Shown here one piece after another: positions 1 through 6,402 of a DNA stretch of 11,770 nt. The notes below the pieces were generated by a model. It made no database searches. It was not told where the DNA came from and saw only the letters and a program-made list of their open reading frames with translations. Position 1 is the stretch's first letter. Each line of letters begins with the position of its first letter. Made by a program: the position numbers and the translations under genes. Source of the DNA: Candidatus Solibacter sp. (GTDB lineage: Bacteria > Acidobacteriota > Terriglobia > Bryobacterales > Bryobacteraceae); contig JADGNT010000073.1 in NCBI GenBank assembly GCA_017883345.1, positions 1-11,770 of the forward strand, written 5' to 3'.

Positions 1-1
1 C

Positions 2-862
2 GGCCTGGCCGAACCGCCCCCCGCGCCAGATGACGAACCCGAAGCCGTCACGCGCGAACTGGAGCCGCACCGCCTGCTCCACGAACTCTTCGTGGCCGGA
101 CTGGAGGCCATCGACGCCGCGCTGATCGATCGCGTGCTGGCGCGCGGCGCCGATTGCGCTCCCCTGCTGCTGGGCGTCCTCAACGCTTACGGCGAGGATC
201 TGCTGCACGAAAACGACGGGCTGGTGGTCCGCGCGCTCGCCCTGCTGGGCGAGATTGGCGACCCCGCCGCGCTGTCCGCGCTCGCCAGATTCGTCCCGCT
301 GGTGGATGACACCATCGGCGGCGCGGCGCGCTGGGCCTTCCTGCGCATTGCCCGCCGGCGGCCGGCCGAGACCCTGAACATCATCCGCCAGCTCTCCATC
401 GGCGCCGAGGCGCTCGATCTGGCCGCCCTCGCCCAGCAGCTCTGCCTGATGCCGGATGCCCCGGGGCGCTCCGCGGTCCTCCTCAGCCTGGCCGACAACC
501 TGTCCGAATTCGATAAGAACGAGCGCGATCTGGTGATCGTCAGTATGCTCACCAGCGCGCACGTCATGCATGGCGCGGGCAGCCAGGCGGCCGCCACCAT
601 CGAGACACAATACGGCGCGCTGCTCTCGCGCGAGGCGCGCCAGGAGCTGAAGAACCTGCGCGCGGAAATCGAAGCGGCGCGGCAGGAGATCACCGAGCGG
701 GAGGAGCCCTCCATCTACGAAGTCTGTCTGGATGGCTTCGACATGGTGGACGACGAGACGTTCGAACGCGCCGAGCCGAAATTGGGCCGCAATGAACCCT
801 GCTGGTGTGGCAGCGGGAAGAAATACAAGAAGTGCCATTTGGATTCCGACGAAGGCCGCTGA
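2..862 (+). CDS. SEC-C motif protein with helical (HEAT-like) body, 5' end outside the window
   Basis: The frame is open from the first bases, so the true start lies upstream; a GTG at 92 is an internal possibility only. The visible 286 residues are mostly alpha-helical, with alternating Leu/Ala-rich helices that look like HEAT-type repeats (for example around [20 protein letters not shown]). A charged helix follows. The last 25 residues form a clear SEC-C zinc-binding motif, [19 protein letters not shown], with the CxCx8CH ligand pattern intact. SEC-C motifs occur at the C-terminus of SecA, where they bind zinc and SecB, and on many unrelated bacterial proteins whose role is unknown. The sequence therefore supports a zinc-binding tail, probably for protein or nucleic-acid contact, but gives no defined function. 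The next gene begins 31 bp downstream on the same strand, so the two may be co-transcribed. Confidence 0.85.
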   Translation, partial: GLAEPPPAPDDEPEAVTRELEPHRLLHELFVAGLEAIDAALIDRVLARGADCAPLLLGVLNAYGEDLLHENDGLVVRALALLGEIGDPAALSALARFVPLVDDTIGGAARWAFLRIARRRPAETLNIIRQLSIGAEALDLAALAQQLCLMPDAPGRSAVLLSLADNLSEFDKNERDLVIVSMLTSAHVMHGAGSQAAATIETQYGALLSREARQELKNLRAEIEAARQEITEREEPSIYEVCLDGFDMVDDETFERAEPKLGRNEPCWCGSGKKYKKCHLDSDEGR

Positions 863-882
863 TACAGGGCCGCTAATACAGG
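854..882 (+). repeat. 14-bp tandem duplication over the stop codon
   Basis: The unit ggccgctgatacag at 854-867 is followed directly by ggccgctaatacag at 868-881, with one mismatch (g861/a875). The first copy contains the TGA stop of the SEC-C gene (860-862) and the second contains a TAA in another frame. It lies just ahead of the ribosome-binding region of the next gene. It looks like a recent slippage or duplication product. Confidence 0.7.
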
Positions 883-893
883 ATGGTGTAGCC

Positions 894-1946
894 ATGACTA
901 ATCAGTTTGTCCGGTGTTTCACCCCTTTGCTGTTGCTCTCCTGGGCTGCCCTGGCCGCCGACCAGGTGGTGCTCACCAACGGCGACACCATCACCGGCGC
1001 CATCGTGAAGAAGGATGGCGGCAAGCTCACCATCAAGAGCGAGTTCCTCGGCGAAGTGACCATGCCCTGGTCCGCCGTGAAGAGCCTCCGCAGCGATGCC
1101 GAACTCAGCGTCGTACTGCCCTCGGGCGAAACCGTCAAGGGCAGGATCGCGAGCGCGGGCGACCAGTTACAGATCGCCGCGGGCACCGAGACCAAGACGG
1201 CGCCTCTGGTCGGAATCGCCGCGGTGCGCGATGCCGCCGAGCAGCATCACTTTGAACGCCTGCTGCATCCCGGCATCCTCGAACTGTGGAACGGCAATCT
1301 CGATATCGGCCTCGCCCTGGCCCGCGGCAACGCCCGCAGCGACATGCTGTCCACCGCGTTTACCGCCGGCCGCAACACGCGCAACGACAAGATCACGCTT
1401 TATTTCAACCAGATCTACAGCACGGCGCGCGTCAACAACCTGACCAGCACGATCGCGAGCGCCGTGCGCGGCGGCTGGAAGTACAACCGGAACGTCTCGC
1501 CGCGCATGTTCCTCACCGGCTTCAACGATTACGAACACGACCGCTTTCAGAACCTGAACATCCGCTTCGTCGCCGGCGGCGGCGCGGGCGTCAGGGCGGT
1601 GAAATCGGAACACACGCAATTGGATTTCGATGCCGGCATCGATTACCAGCGTGAGAACTTCCTGAACGGCTTGAACCGCAATTCCGCCGAAGCCAACTTC
1701 GGCGACAACCTGTCCTACCAGGTGTCCAAGGGGACGTCCGTCACCCAGTCGATGCGCCTCTTCACTAACCTGAGCGACACCGGGGCCTACCGGCTCAACT
1801 TCGACATCGGAAGCAGCACGGTCCTGAAGAAATGGCTGGGCTGGCACGTCACCGCCAGCGATCGCTTTCTCAGCAACCCGGTCCAGGGCCGCCAGCGCAA
1901 CGATCTGTTGATCTCCACCGGGTTCAGATTGACGTTCGCGAAGTAG
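894..1946 (+). CDS. DUF481-type (YdiY-like) outer-membrane beta-barrel protein
   Basis: 350 residues. The ATG at 894 is chosen because it opens with a textbook signal peptide: a hydrophobic run (PLLLLSWAALAA, about residues 11-22) with likely cleavage after Ala21 or Ala22. The same frame is open further upstream, but that part only overlaps the SEC-C gene. Residues 24-113 hold two similar small beta modules, each starting VVL-(T/P)-(N/S)-G-(D/E)-T and running through a strand-turn-strand pattern. From about 130 (LWNGNLDIGLALARGN) to the end there are alternating polar/hydrophobic strands rich in Asn, Thr and aromatics, ending STGFRLTFAK. This is the pattern of the DUF481 family, sometimes called salt-induced outer-membrane proteins. 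It probably forms a small barrel in the outer membrane; substrate and role are unknown. It converges on the RNase gene across a palindrome. Confidence 0.8.
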   Translation: MTNQFVRCFTPLLLLSWAALAADQVVLTNGDTITGAIVKKDGGKLTIKSEFLGEVTMPWSAVKSLRSDAELSVVLPSGETVKGRIASAGDQLQIAAGTETKTAPLVGIAAVRDAAEQHHFERLLHPGILELWNGNLDIGLALARGNARSDMLSTAFTAGRNTRNDKITLYFNQIYSTARVNNLTSTIASAVRGGWKYNRNVSPRMFLTGFNDYEHDRFQNLNIRFVAGGGAGVRAVKSEHTQLDFDAGIDYQRENFLNGLNRNSAEANFGDNLSYQVSKGTSVTQSMRLFTNLSDTGAYRLNFDIGSSTVLKKWLGWHVTASDRFLSNPVQGRQRNDLLISTGFRLTFAK

Positions 1947-1950
1947 GCAG

Positions 1951-2021
1951 AAAACGCTCCCGACCCAGAGGGTGCCCCGGTCGCGGCTCCGATCAGAGCC
2001 GCGACCGTTAGGGAGCGGTTT
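1951..2021. terminator. Nested palindrome between convergent genes, probable bidirectional terminator
   Basis: A perfect 12-bp inverted repeat (cggtcgcggctc 1978-1989, gagccgcgaccg 1996-2007) has a 6-nt loop. It is enclosed by a second pair, aaaacgctccc at 1951-1961 against gggagcggttt at 2011-2021, with one mismatch. It lies between the stops of the DUF481 gene and the RNase gene. The A/T-rich outer ends give short U runs on both strands. They are weak for intrinsic termination, so it may instead act by blocking 3' decay. Confidence 0.7.
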
Positions 2022-2025
2022 ACAG

Positions 2026-4932
2026 TTATGCCAGGTCGAACTTTTCCTGGTGCAACAGCGGATCGCTCTTCACGATGACGGGCTTGGAGAGAATCTCCTC
2101 GATCTCCTGCAAATAGGTGTTCGAATTGCTCTTGAGGAGCTTGGCCACCTCAGGCGAGACGCGCAGCATCACGTCCTTGGTATCCACCGCGCGCGCGATT
2201 TTCTGCGCTTCCACCAGGATTTCCGACACCACCGTCTGCGGGCTCTTGACATATCCCGCGCCTTCGCAATACGAGCACGGCGTGCAGAGCGTGCGCTCCA
2301 GGCTCTGCTTGACCCGCTTGCGCGTGATCGCCACCAGCCCGAAATCGTTGAACTGCAGAATCTTGTACGGCGCGCGGTCGGCCCGCATGCACTCTTCGAG
2401 CGCCTGCATCACCTTCTGGCGATTCTTGCGCTCGTCCATGTCGATGAAGTCCACCACGATGATGCCGCCCAGATCGCGCAGCCGGATCTGCCGCACAATC
2501 TCCTTGATGGCATCGGTGTTGGTCTTGACGATCGTGTCTTCCAGGCGGTTCGACTTGCCCACGTACTTGCCCGTGTTGATATCGATGGCCACCAGAGCTT
2601 CGGTCTGGTTGATCACGATGTACCCGCCCGATTTCAGCCACACTTTGGGGCGCAGCGCCTTCTCCAGTTCCGCCGTGATCCCGTACTCGTCGAAGATCGG
2701 CGTGGAGCGCGTGTACATCTTCACGCGGTTCACCAGCGCCGGCTGGAAGCGCTGCACGAAGCGCAGCACGCTCTCGTAGGCCTCCTCGTTATCCACCCAG
2801 ACGCTCTTATAAGCGGCGGTCAATTGGTCGCGCAGGATGCGCTCCACCACGTTGAGGTCGTGATGGATCAGCACCGGCGCCGGCCGCCGCTCGGCCTTCT
2901 GCCGCATGTCGAGCCACAGGTTGTAGAGGAACATCATGTCGGCCCGCAACTCGTCTTCGGTCCGGCCCTCGCCCGCGGTGCGCACGATGTAGCCGCCCGA
3001 AATGCCGGTGCGGTTGGCCTGCAAAATCCGTTTCAGGCGGAGACGCTCTTCGTCGCTCGGAATCTTGCGCGAAACGCCGATGTGGTCCACCGTGGGCATG
3101 TACACCAGGAAGCGGCCTGGCAAGGCGATGTGCGAGGTGATGCGCGCACCCTTCTGCCCCAGCGGCTCCTTGGCGATCTGCACGATGATTTCCTGCCCTT
3201 CCTTCAGCAGGTCGCTGATCGAAGGCAGCGGGATCTTGTCCCCGCGAGTATCGGGCCGCGCTTCGGGCCGCGCTTCGGGCCGCGCTTCGGGCCGCGCTTC
3301 GGGCCGCGCTTCGGGCCGCACTTCGGGCCGCGCTTCCGGCCGGGCCTCGAAACGCCCATCCGGCCTGCCTTCAGGCCTGCCTTCGGGCCGGGCTTCGGGC
3401 CGGCCGTCGGGCCGGCTCTCCGGCCGCTGTATGGTGCGCGGCTCGGCGCCCTGCTCCAGCGGACGCGGTTCGCCCTGCGGACCACGCTGGCCTTCCGGCA
3501 ACGGACCGCGATCGCCCCGTCCTTTACGGCGGGTGCGGCGCGAAATCCGGTGCGGATAACGTCCGCCCTGTTCGCGTAGGGCGGCGGTCAGGCTGGTGGG
3601 TATACGTGCCGGTTCCGGCCCTTCGTCTTCCACGACCGGCTCCGCTGCCTCCTGTTCGGTCGATTCGCCTTCCGCCGGGGACTCGGCGCCCTCGGCATCC
3701 GCCTCGGCTTCGTCTTCGCCCAGGGCCGCCTGGTCCGCGACCGCTTCGGCGTCCGCTGCTTCGACTGCTTCGGACTCGCCCGATTCGGGGCTTTCCGTTT
3801 CGAAGGCGACGAATCCGGTTTCCAGTGCGACCACCTGGATCGGCGCCGCTTCCACGGGCTCGGCCAACACCGGTTCCGGCGTGACCGAGTCTGGCGTGAC
3901 CGGCTTTGGCGTAACAACCGGCGCCGCGGCTGGTTCGGGCTTGGCCGGTTCCGCTTGCACAACCGCCTCGGGCGCGGCGACGACTGCCGCTTCCGCAATC
4001 GCTTCGGATACCGGTGCCGCTTCCGGCTCGGCGGCTGTTACCGGCGCGCCCTCGGATTCAAAATCTTGCACCGCGCGGGCGGACTCTCGGGTCACCGGCT
4101 CGGACTCCGTCCCTTCAAACGGTTCCGCGTCGCCGGGCCGCGTGTACTTGGCCAGCGATTCGCCGGGCAGCACGAAGAAATCGTCCTGCGACGGGTCGAA
4201 GACGACGCGGGGTTGCGCCGCCGGTTCCTCCACGGGAGCCGCCTCCGGGATGCCCGCCGCGGGCGATGCCTGATAACGCGATTCGGCGTCGGGCCGCGGC
4301 GAGTAGTATTTGGCATCCGGCAAGCCGCGTCCACCGGCGCTACCGCCGCCACTGCGTTGCCCGCGCCCACGACGCGAGCGCCGGCCGCGCCGGTCCGCGC
4401 CTCCGCCCTGATCGCCGCCACGGTCGCCGCCACGGTCGCCACCACGGTCCCCACCACGGTCCCCACCGCGGTCGGGGCGCCGATTTCCCTGGAATCCCGG
4501 GGGGGCCTGCATGGCGCTCGCCGGCGGAGAGAGAGGGGCGGGAGGGGCCACATCCACGGGCACCGCCACGGCATCTGCCGCCGGAGCGAACACCGCGTCC
4601 GGAACTGCCTCGATGGGGGCCGCCTGCACGAGCGCGGCGGGCGTCCGGTCGAGCTTCAGGACCTTCTCCTCCACCGACGTGACGATCTTGTCGTACTCGT
4701 CGTTGTCCTCGAAGAAGTCCGATACGTAGAGGAATGCGTCGCGGCCGAGTCCGATATCGACGAACGCGGACTGCATGCCCGGCAGCACGCGCGTCACTCT
4801 ACCTTTATGGATGGAACCCGCTAAGGAGTACTCGTTTTCGCGTTGATAAAACACCTCAACGACTTGATCGTCCTCCAGCACCGCCACGCGGGTCTCGTGG
4901 CGATTGGCTGAAATCACTAACTCTTTCGACAT
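2026..4932 (-). CDS. rne/rng: Ribonuclease E/G family endoribonuclease with a giant insertion in the S1 domain
   Basis: 968 residues; E. coli RNase G is about 489. The ATG is backed by GGGGAGG seven bases upstream. Residues 1-75 (MSKELVISAN..., GRVTRVLPGMQSAFVDIGLG, FLYVSDFF) are the first half of the S1 domain. S1 resumes only near 567 (IPLPSISDLLKEGQEIIVQI). The 490 residues between are Pro/Ala/Glu/Arg-rich low complexity with an RGG tract (154-177) and RPEA tetrapeptides (503-562). The catalytic core is intact: 5'-sensor VRTAG (Arg651, Thr652), DNase-I-like metal ligands Asp784 (VAIDINTG) and Asp828 (IIVVDFIDMD), matching E. coli Asp303 and Asp346, and the Zn-link CxxC at 886-889. It should cleave single-stranded A/U-rich RNA in mRNA decay and rRNA/tRNA processing. 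There is no C-terminal scaffold, so the insert may play that part. It lies 287 bp after rodA. Confidence 0.95.
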   Translation of the reverse strand: MSKELVISANRHETRVAVLEDDQVVEVFYQRENEYSLAGSIHKGRVTRVLPGMQSAFVDIGLGRDAFLYVSDFFEDNDEYDKIVTSVEEKVLKLDRTPAALVQAAPIEAVPDAVFAPAADAVAVPVDVAPPAPLSPPASAMQAPPGFQGNRRPDRGGDRGGDRGGDRGGDRGGDQGGGADRRGRRSRRGRGQRSGGGSAGGRGLPDAKYYSPRPDAESRYQASPAAGIPEAAPVEEPAAQPRVVFDPSQDDFFVLPGESLAKYTRPGDAEPFEGTESEPVTRESARAVQDFESEGAPVTAAEPEAAPVSEAIAEAAVVAAPEAVVQAEPAKPEPAAAPVVTPKPVTPDSVTPEPVLAEPVEAAPIQVVALETGFVAFETESPESGESEAVEAADAEAVADQAALGEDEAEADAEGAESPAEGESTEQEAAEPVVEDEGPEPARIPTSLTAALREQGGRYPHRISRRTRRKGRGDRGPLPEGQRGPQGEPRPLEQGAEPRTIQRPESRPDGRPEARPEGRPEGRPDGRFEARPEARPEVRPEARPEARPEARPEARPEARPDTRGDKIPLPSISDLLKEGQEIIVQIAKEPLGQKGARITSHIALPGRFLVYMPTVDHIGVSRKIPSDEERLRLKRILQANRTGISGGYIVRTAGEGRTEDELRADMMFLYNLWLDMRQKAERRPAPVLIHHDLNVVERILRDQLTAAYKSVWVDNEEAYESVLRFVQRFQPALVNRVKMYTRSTPIFDEYGITAELEKALRPKVWLKSGGYIVINQTEALVAIDINTGKYVGKSNRLEDTIVKTNTDAIKEIVRQIRLRDLGGIIVVDFIDMDERKNRQKVMQALEECMRADRAPYKILQFNDFGLVAITRKRVKQSLERTLCTPCSYCEGAGYVKSPQTVVSEILVEAQKIARAVDTKDVMLRVSPEVAKLLKSNSNTYLQEIEEILSKPVIVKSDPLLHQEKFDLA
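3247..3426 (-). repeat. 15 tandem 12-bp units encoding RPEA-like tetrapeptides in the RNase insert
   Basis: Residues 503-562 of the RNase are fifteen tetrapeptides of the form RP(E/D)(A/G/S/V/T). At DNA level the unit on the plus strand is gggccgcgcttc. Five copies in a row (3253-3312) are identical, and flanking units diverge by a few bases. The near-identity points to recent expansion by slippage. The product is a disordered segment of alternating charge directly before S1 resumes. Confidence 0.9.
4402..4473 (-). repeat. Six tandem 12-bp units encoding an RGG-type tract
   Basis: Residues 154-177 of the RNase are five DRGG units followed by DQGG, each 12 bp, and the next stretch (RRGRRSRRGRGQR) is strongly basic. 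Arg-Gly-Gly tracts of this kind typically bind RNA. The unit shares its length with the RPEA array but differs in sequence, so it is an independent expansion in the same gene. Confidence 0.85.
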
Positions 4933-5105
4933 CGACTGCCTCCCCGGGGCATGGAGAGGTCCCGCGAGGAAGTGGCCGCGCCAGTTGGTGGCTGTCGAGG
5001 TCCGCCGGTTCTTTGGCGAACCCGGTACACAGAACCGAACTCACGCTGGCCGGAAGTGGAGAAGCGTTTTCCTCATACACCATCCGGCGGGGAACCACTC
5101 CTCTT

Positions 5106-5220
5106 GCCCGGGCGAGCGTTTCCGCGCGGCTTTTCCGCGCTTACGTGCCCATGTCCCGGGGGGTCTCTACAGGCTCCCGAATAATCTTTTCTCGAACGCT
5201 CCCTTGCGGGGGCGCCCGGC
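5106..5220 (-). ncRNA. Candidate structured RNA/leader between rodA and rne
   Basis: Read on the minus strand, an 8-bp helix (5220-5213 with 5114-5106, one bulged G) encloses a second helix AGCGUU/AACGCU (5200-5195 with 5120-5115). The 3' halves are contiguous, while the 5' halves are separated by a small hairpin CCC-GCAA-GGG (5210-5201) with a GNRA tetraloop. Inside is a perfect hairpin GCGCGG-AAAAG-CCGCGC (5140-5124). A further hairpin lies downstream (5025-5005), and the rest of the gap to the RNase start at 4932 shows no gene. I recognise no known riboswitch. It could be a leader controlling RNase synthesis, an RNA-processing site, or chance folding of GC-rich DNA. Confidence 0.35.
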
Positions 5221-6311
5221 TAATTCACAAACCTTCTAAGGCGGACGTTGTTCACCAGCCCCAATGCCAAAAAAAACGTCCAGATACTCGAACCACCAAA
5301 ACTCATAAAGGGCAGCGGGATACCGGTTACCGGCATGAGTCCCGCCACCATCCCCACATTGACGAGAATGTGGAACAGCAGCAGGGCTGCCACCCCCATA
5401 CATAAGTACATCCCTACCCGATCCGGCGCCGTATGCGCATTCTGGACGATGCGCATCACCAGCACAAAAAACAACGACAACAAAATCGATACCCCCACGA
5501 ACCCATGCTCCTCGGCAAACGCCGAAAAGATGAAGTCCTTGTGGGCCGTCGGCAAGAACCGCAACTGGGTTTGAGTTCCCTTGGTAACGCCCTTGCCGAA
5601 CATCCCTCCCGAGCCTACCGCAATCTGGGATTGGATCAACTGATATCCCTTGCCCTGCGGATCGCTCTCGGGGTCCATGAAACTGACGATCCGCCCCTTC
5701 TGGTACTCATTCAAAAACTGCCAGCCGATGGGCAGCACCACCACCGTCACAACCGCGATGGCGGCCACATACTTCCAGCGCAATCCGGCCAAAAACGCAC
5801 ACACGATCAGGATTGCCAGGTACGTCAGCGAGGTCCCTAAATCCGGCTGTTTCATCACCAGCGCGGTGGGAACCAACACCAGGCCCGCCAACTTCAACAT
5901 CTCCCGAATTTCCAATTCATCGGTCCGCAATTCGGTGAGATAGCGAGCTACCAACAATATTATCACCAGCTTGACAAATTCCGATACCTGCAAATGAACG
6001 CCGAATCCCACCGGAATCCAGCGCTTCGACCCGTAGGCTTTCTCTCCGATGAAGTAGGTGATCACCAGCGCGGCCACGCTCCCGATATACAGCGCCGGTA
6101 CGTAATGCAGCATGCTGTGGTAATCGATGGCCATCATCAGCCACATCAGAAACAGCCCGCCGGCCACGTAAACGATCTGTTTCCACCAGGCCGAGGTGTA
6201 ATCCGTGTCCCGGGTGGCGCTGTAGATCTGCAGCACGCCGACCCCGCAGATCAGCAGCACAATCAGCAGAACCGTCCAATCGATGTCGCGGGGAGAGAGG
6301 TATTTCGCCAT
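5220..6311 (-). CDS. rodA: RodA, SEDS-family peptidoglycan glycosyltransferase
   Basis: 363 residues from ATG 6311, close to the usual length; the family's N-terminal pattern (YLSPRDIDWTVLL) starts right there. A GTG at 6374 in the same frame would add 21 residues translated from a repeat element and is unlikely. About ten hydrophobic segments are visible. SEDS landmarks are present: WIPVGFGVHLQVSEFVK (98-114), KQPDLGTSL (154-162), YQLIQSQIAVGSGG (223-236), FLPTAHKDFIFSAFAEEHGF (252-271) and LPFMSFGGSS (333-342). Asp259 matches the Asp required for activity in characterised RodA proteins; the preceding Lys replaces the common Thr. RodA polymerises lipid II into glycan strands in the inner membrane, working with PBP2 encoded directly upstream. 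No Shine-Dalgarno sequence is visible before the ATG, because the repeat element ends 5 bp away. Confidence 0.95.
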   Translation of the reverse strand: MAKYLSPRDIDWTVLLIVLLICGVGVLQIYSATRDTDYTSAWWKQIVYVAGGLFLMWLMMAIDYHSMLHYVPALYIGSVAALVITYFIGEKAYGSKRWIPVGFGVHLQVSEFVKLVIILLVARYLTELRTDELEIREMLKLAGLVLVPTALVMKQPDLGTSLTYLAILIVCAFLAGLRWKYVAAIAVVTVVVLPIGWQFLNEYQKGRIVSFMDPESDPQGKGYQLIQSQIAVGSGGMFGKGVTKGTQTQLRFLPTAHKDFIFSAFAEEHGFVGVSILLSLFFVLVMRIVQNAHTAPDRVGMYLCMGVAALLLFHILVNVGMVAGLMPVTGIPLPFMSFGGSSIWTFFLALGLVNNVRLRRFVN

Positions 6312-6316
6312 GGCTA

Positions 6317-6394
6317 GTGGGACAGACCATCGTTTTTCGTGGTCTGTCGGCTCCGGGCTGTTGACAGACGACACACAACGATCGTCTGTCCCAC
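6317..6394. repeat. Double-hairpin palindromic element, copy A (mrdA-rodA gap)
   Basis: The 18-bp ends are inverted repeats with one mismatch (gtgggacagaccatcgtt 6317-6334 against aacgatcgtctgtcccac 6377-6394). Each half also folds alone: gacagacca/tggtctgtc (6321-6329/6340-6348) and gacagacga/tcgtctgtc (6363-6371/6382-6390), both 9 perfect pairs with 10-nt loops. It takes up most of the gap between mrdA and rodA. The same architecture recurs at 10807-10877, which suggests a dispersed REP- or MITE-like family. Confidence 0.85.
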
Positions 6395-6402
6395 CATGTT
6401 CG

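Noticed and set aside
3253..3420. Tandem array considered as a CRISPR or other repeat locus
   Set aside because: Units are 12 bp, contiguous, without spacers and in frame with the RNase. They are coding repeats.
1972..3579. Long plus-strand open frame (535 codons) opposite the RNase gene
   Set aside because: It is the antisense of conserved RNase E/G coding sequence. Its product is His/Arg/Leu-rich with FGPR repeats that mirror the RPEA array, and it resembles no family I recognise. High GC keeps antisense frames open.
4402..4473. RGG tract as proof of RNA binding by the RNase insert
   Set aside because: Such tracts often bind RNA, but the Gly/Arg tract in the exported oxidoreductase shows that this genome expands similar codons elsewhere. 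Composition alone does not prove function.
5041..5065. Plus-strand ggccggaagtggagaagc considered as an SRP RNA domain
   Set aside because: It recalls the conserved GGAAGG/AGCAG core only loosely. The asymmetric-loop residues and flanking helix are missing.
4856..5098. 80-codon minus-strand frame overlapping the RNase start, considered as a leader peptide
   Set aside because: The GTG start has an AG-rich run pressed against it with no proper spacing, the product is unremarkable, and it crosses into the RNase gene in another frame. It may be tested if the RNA leader proves real.
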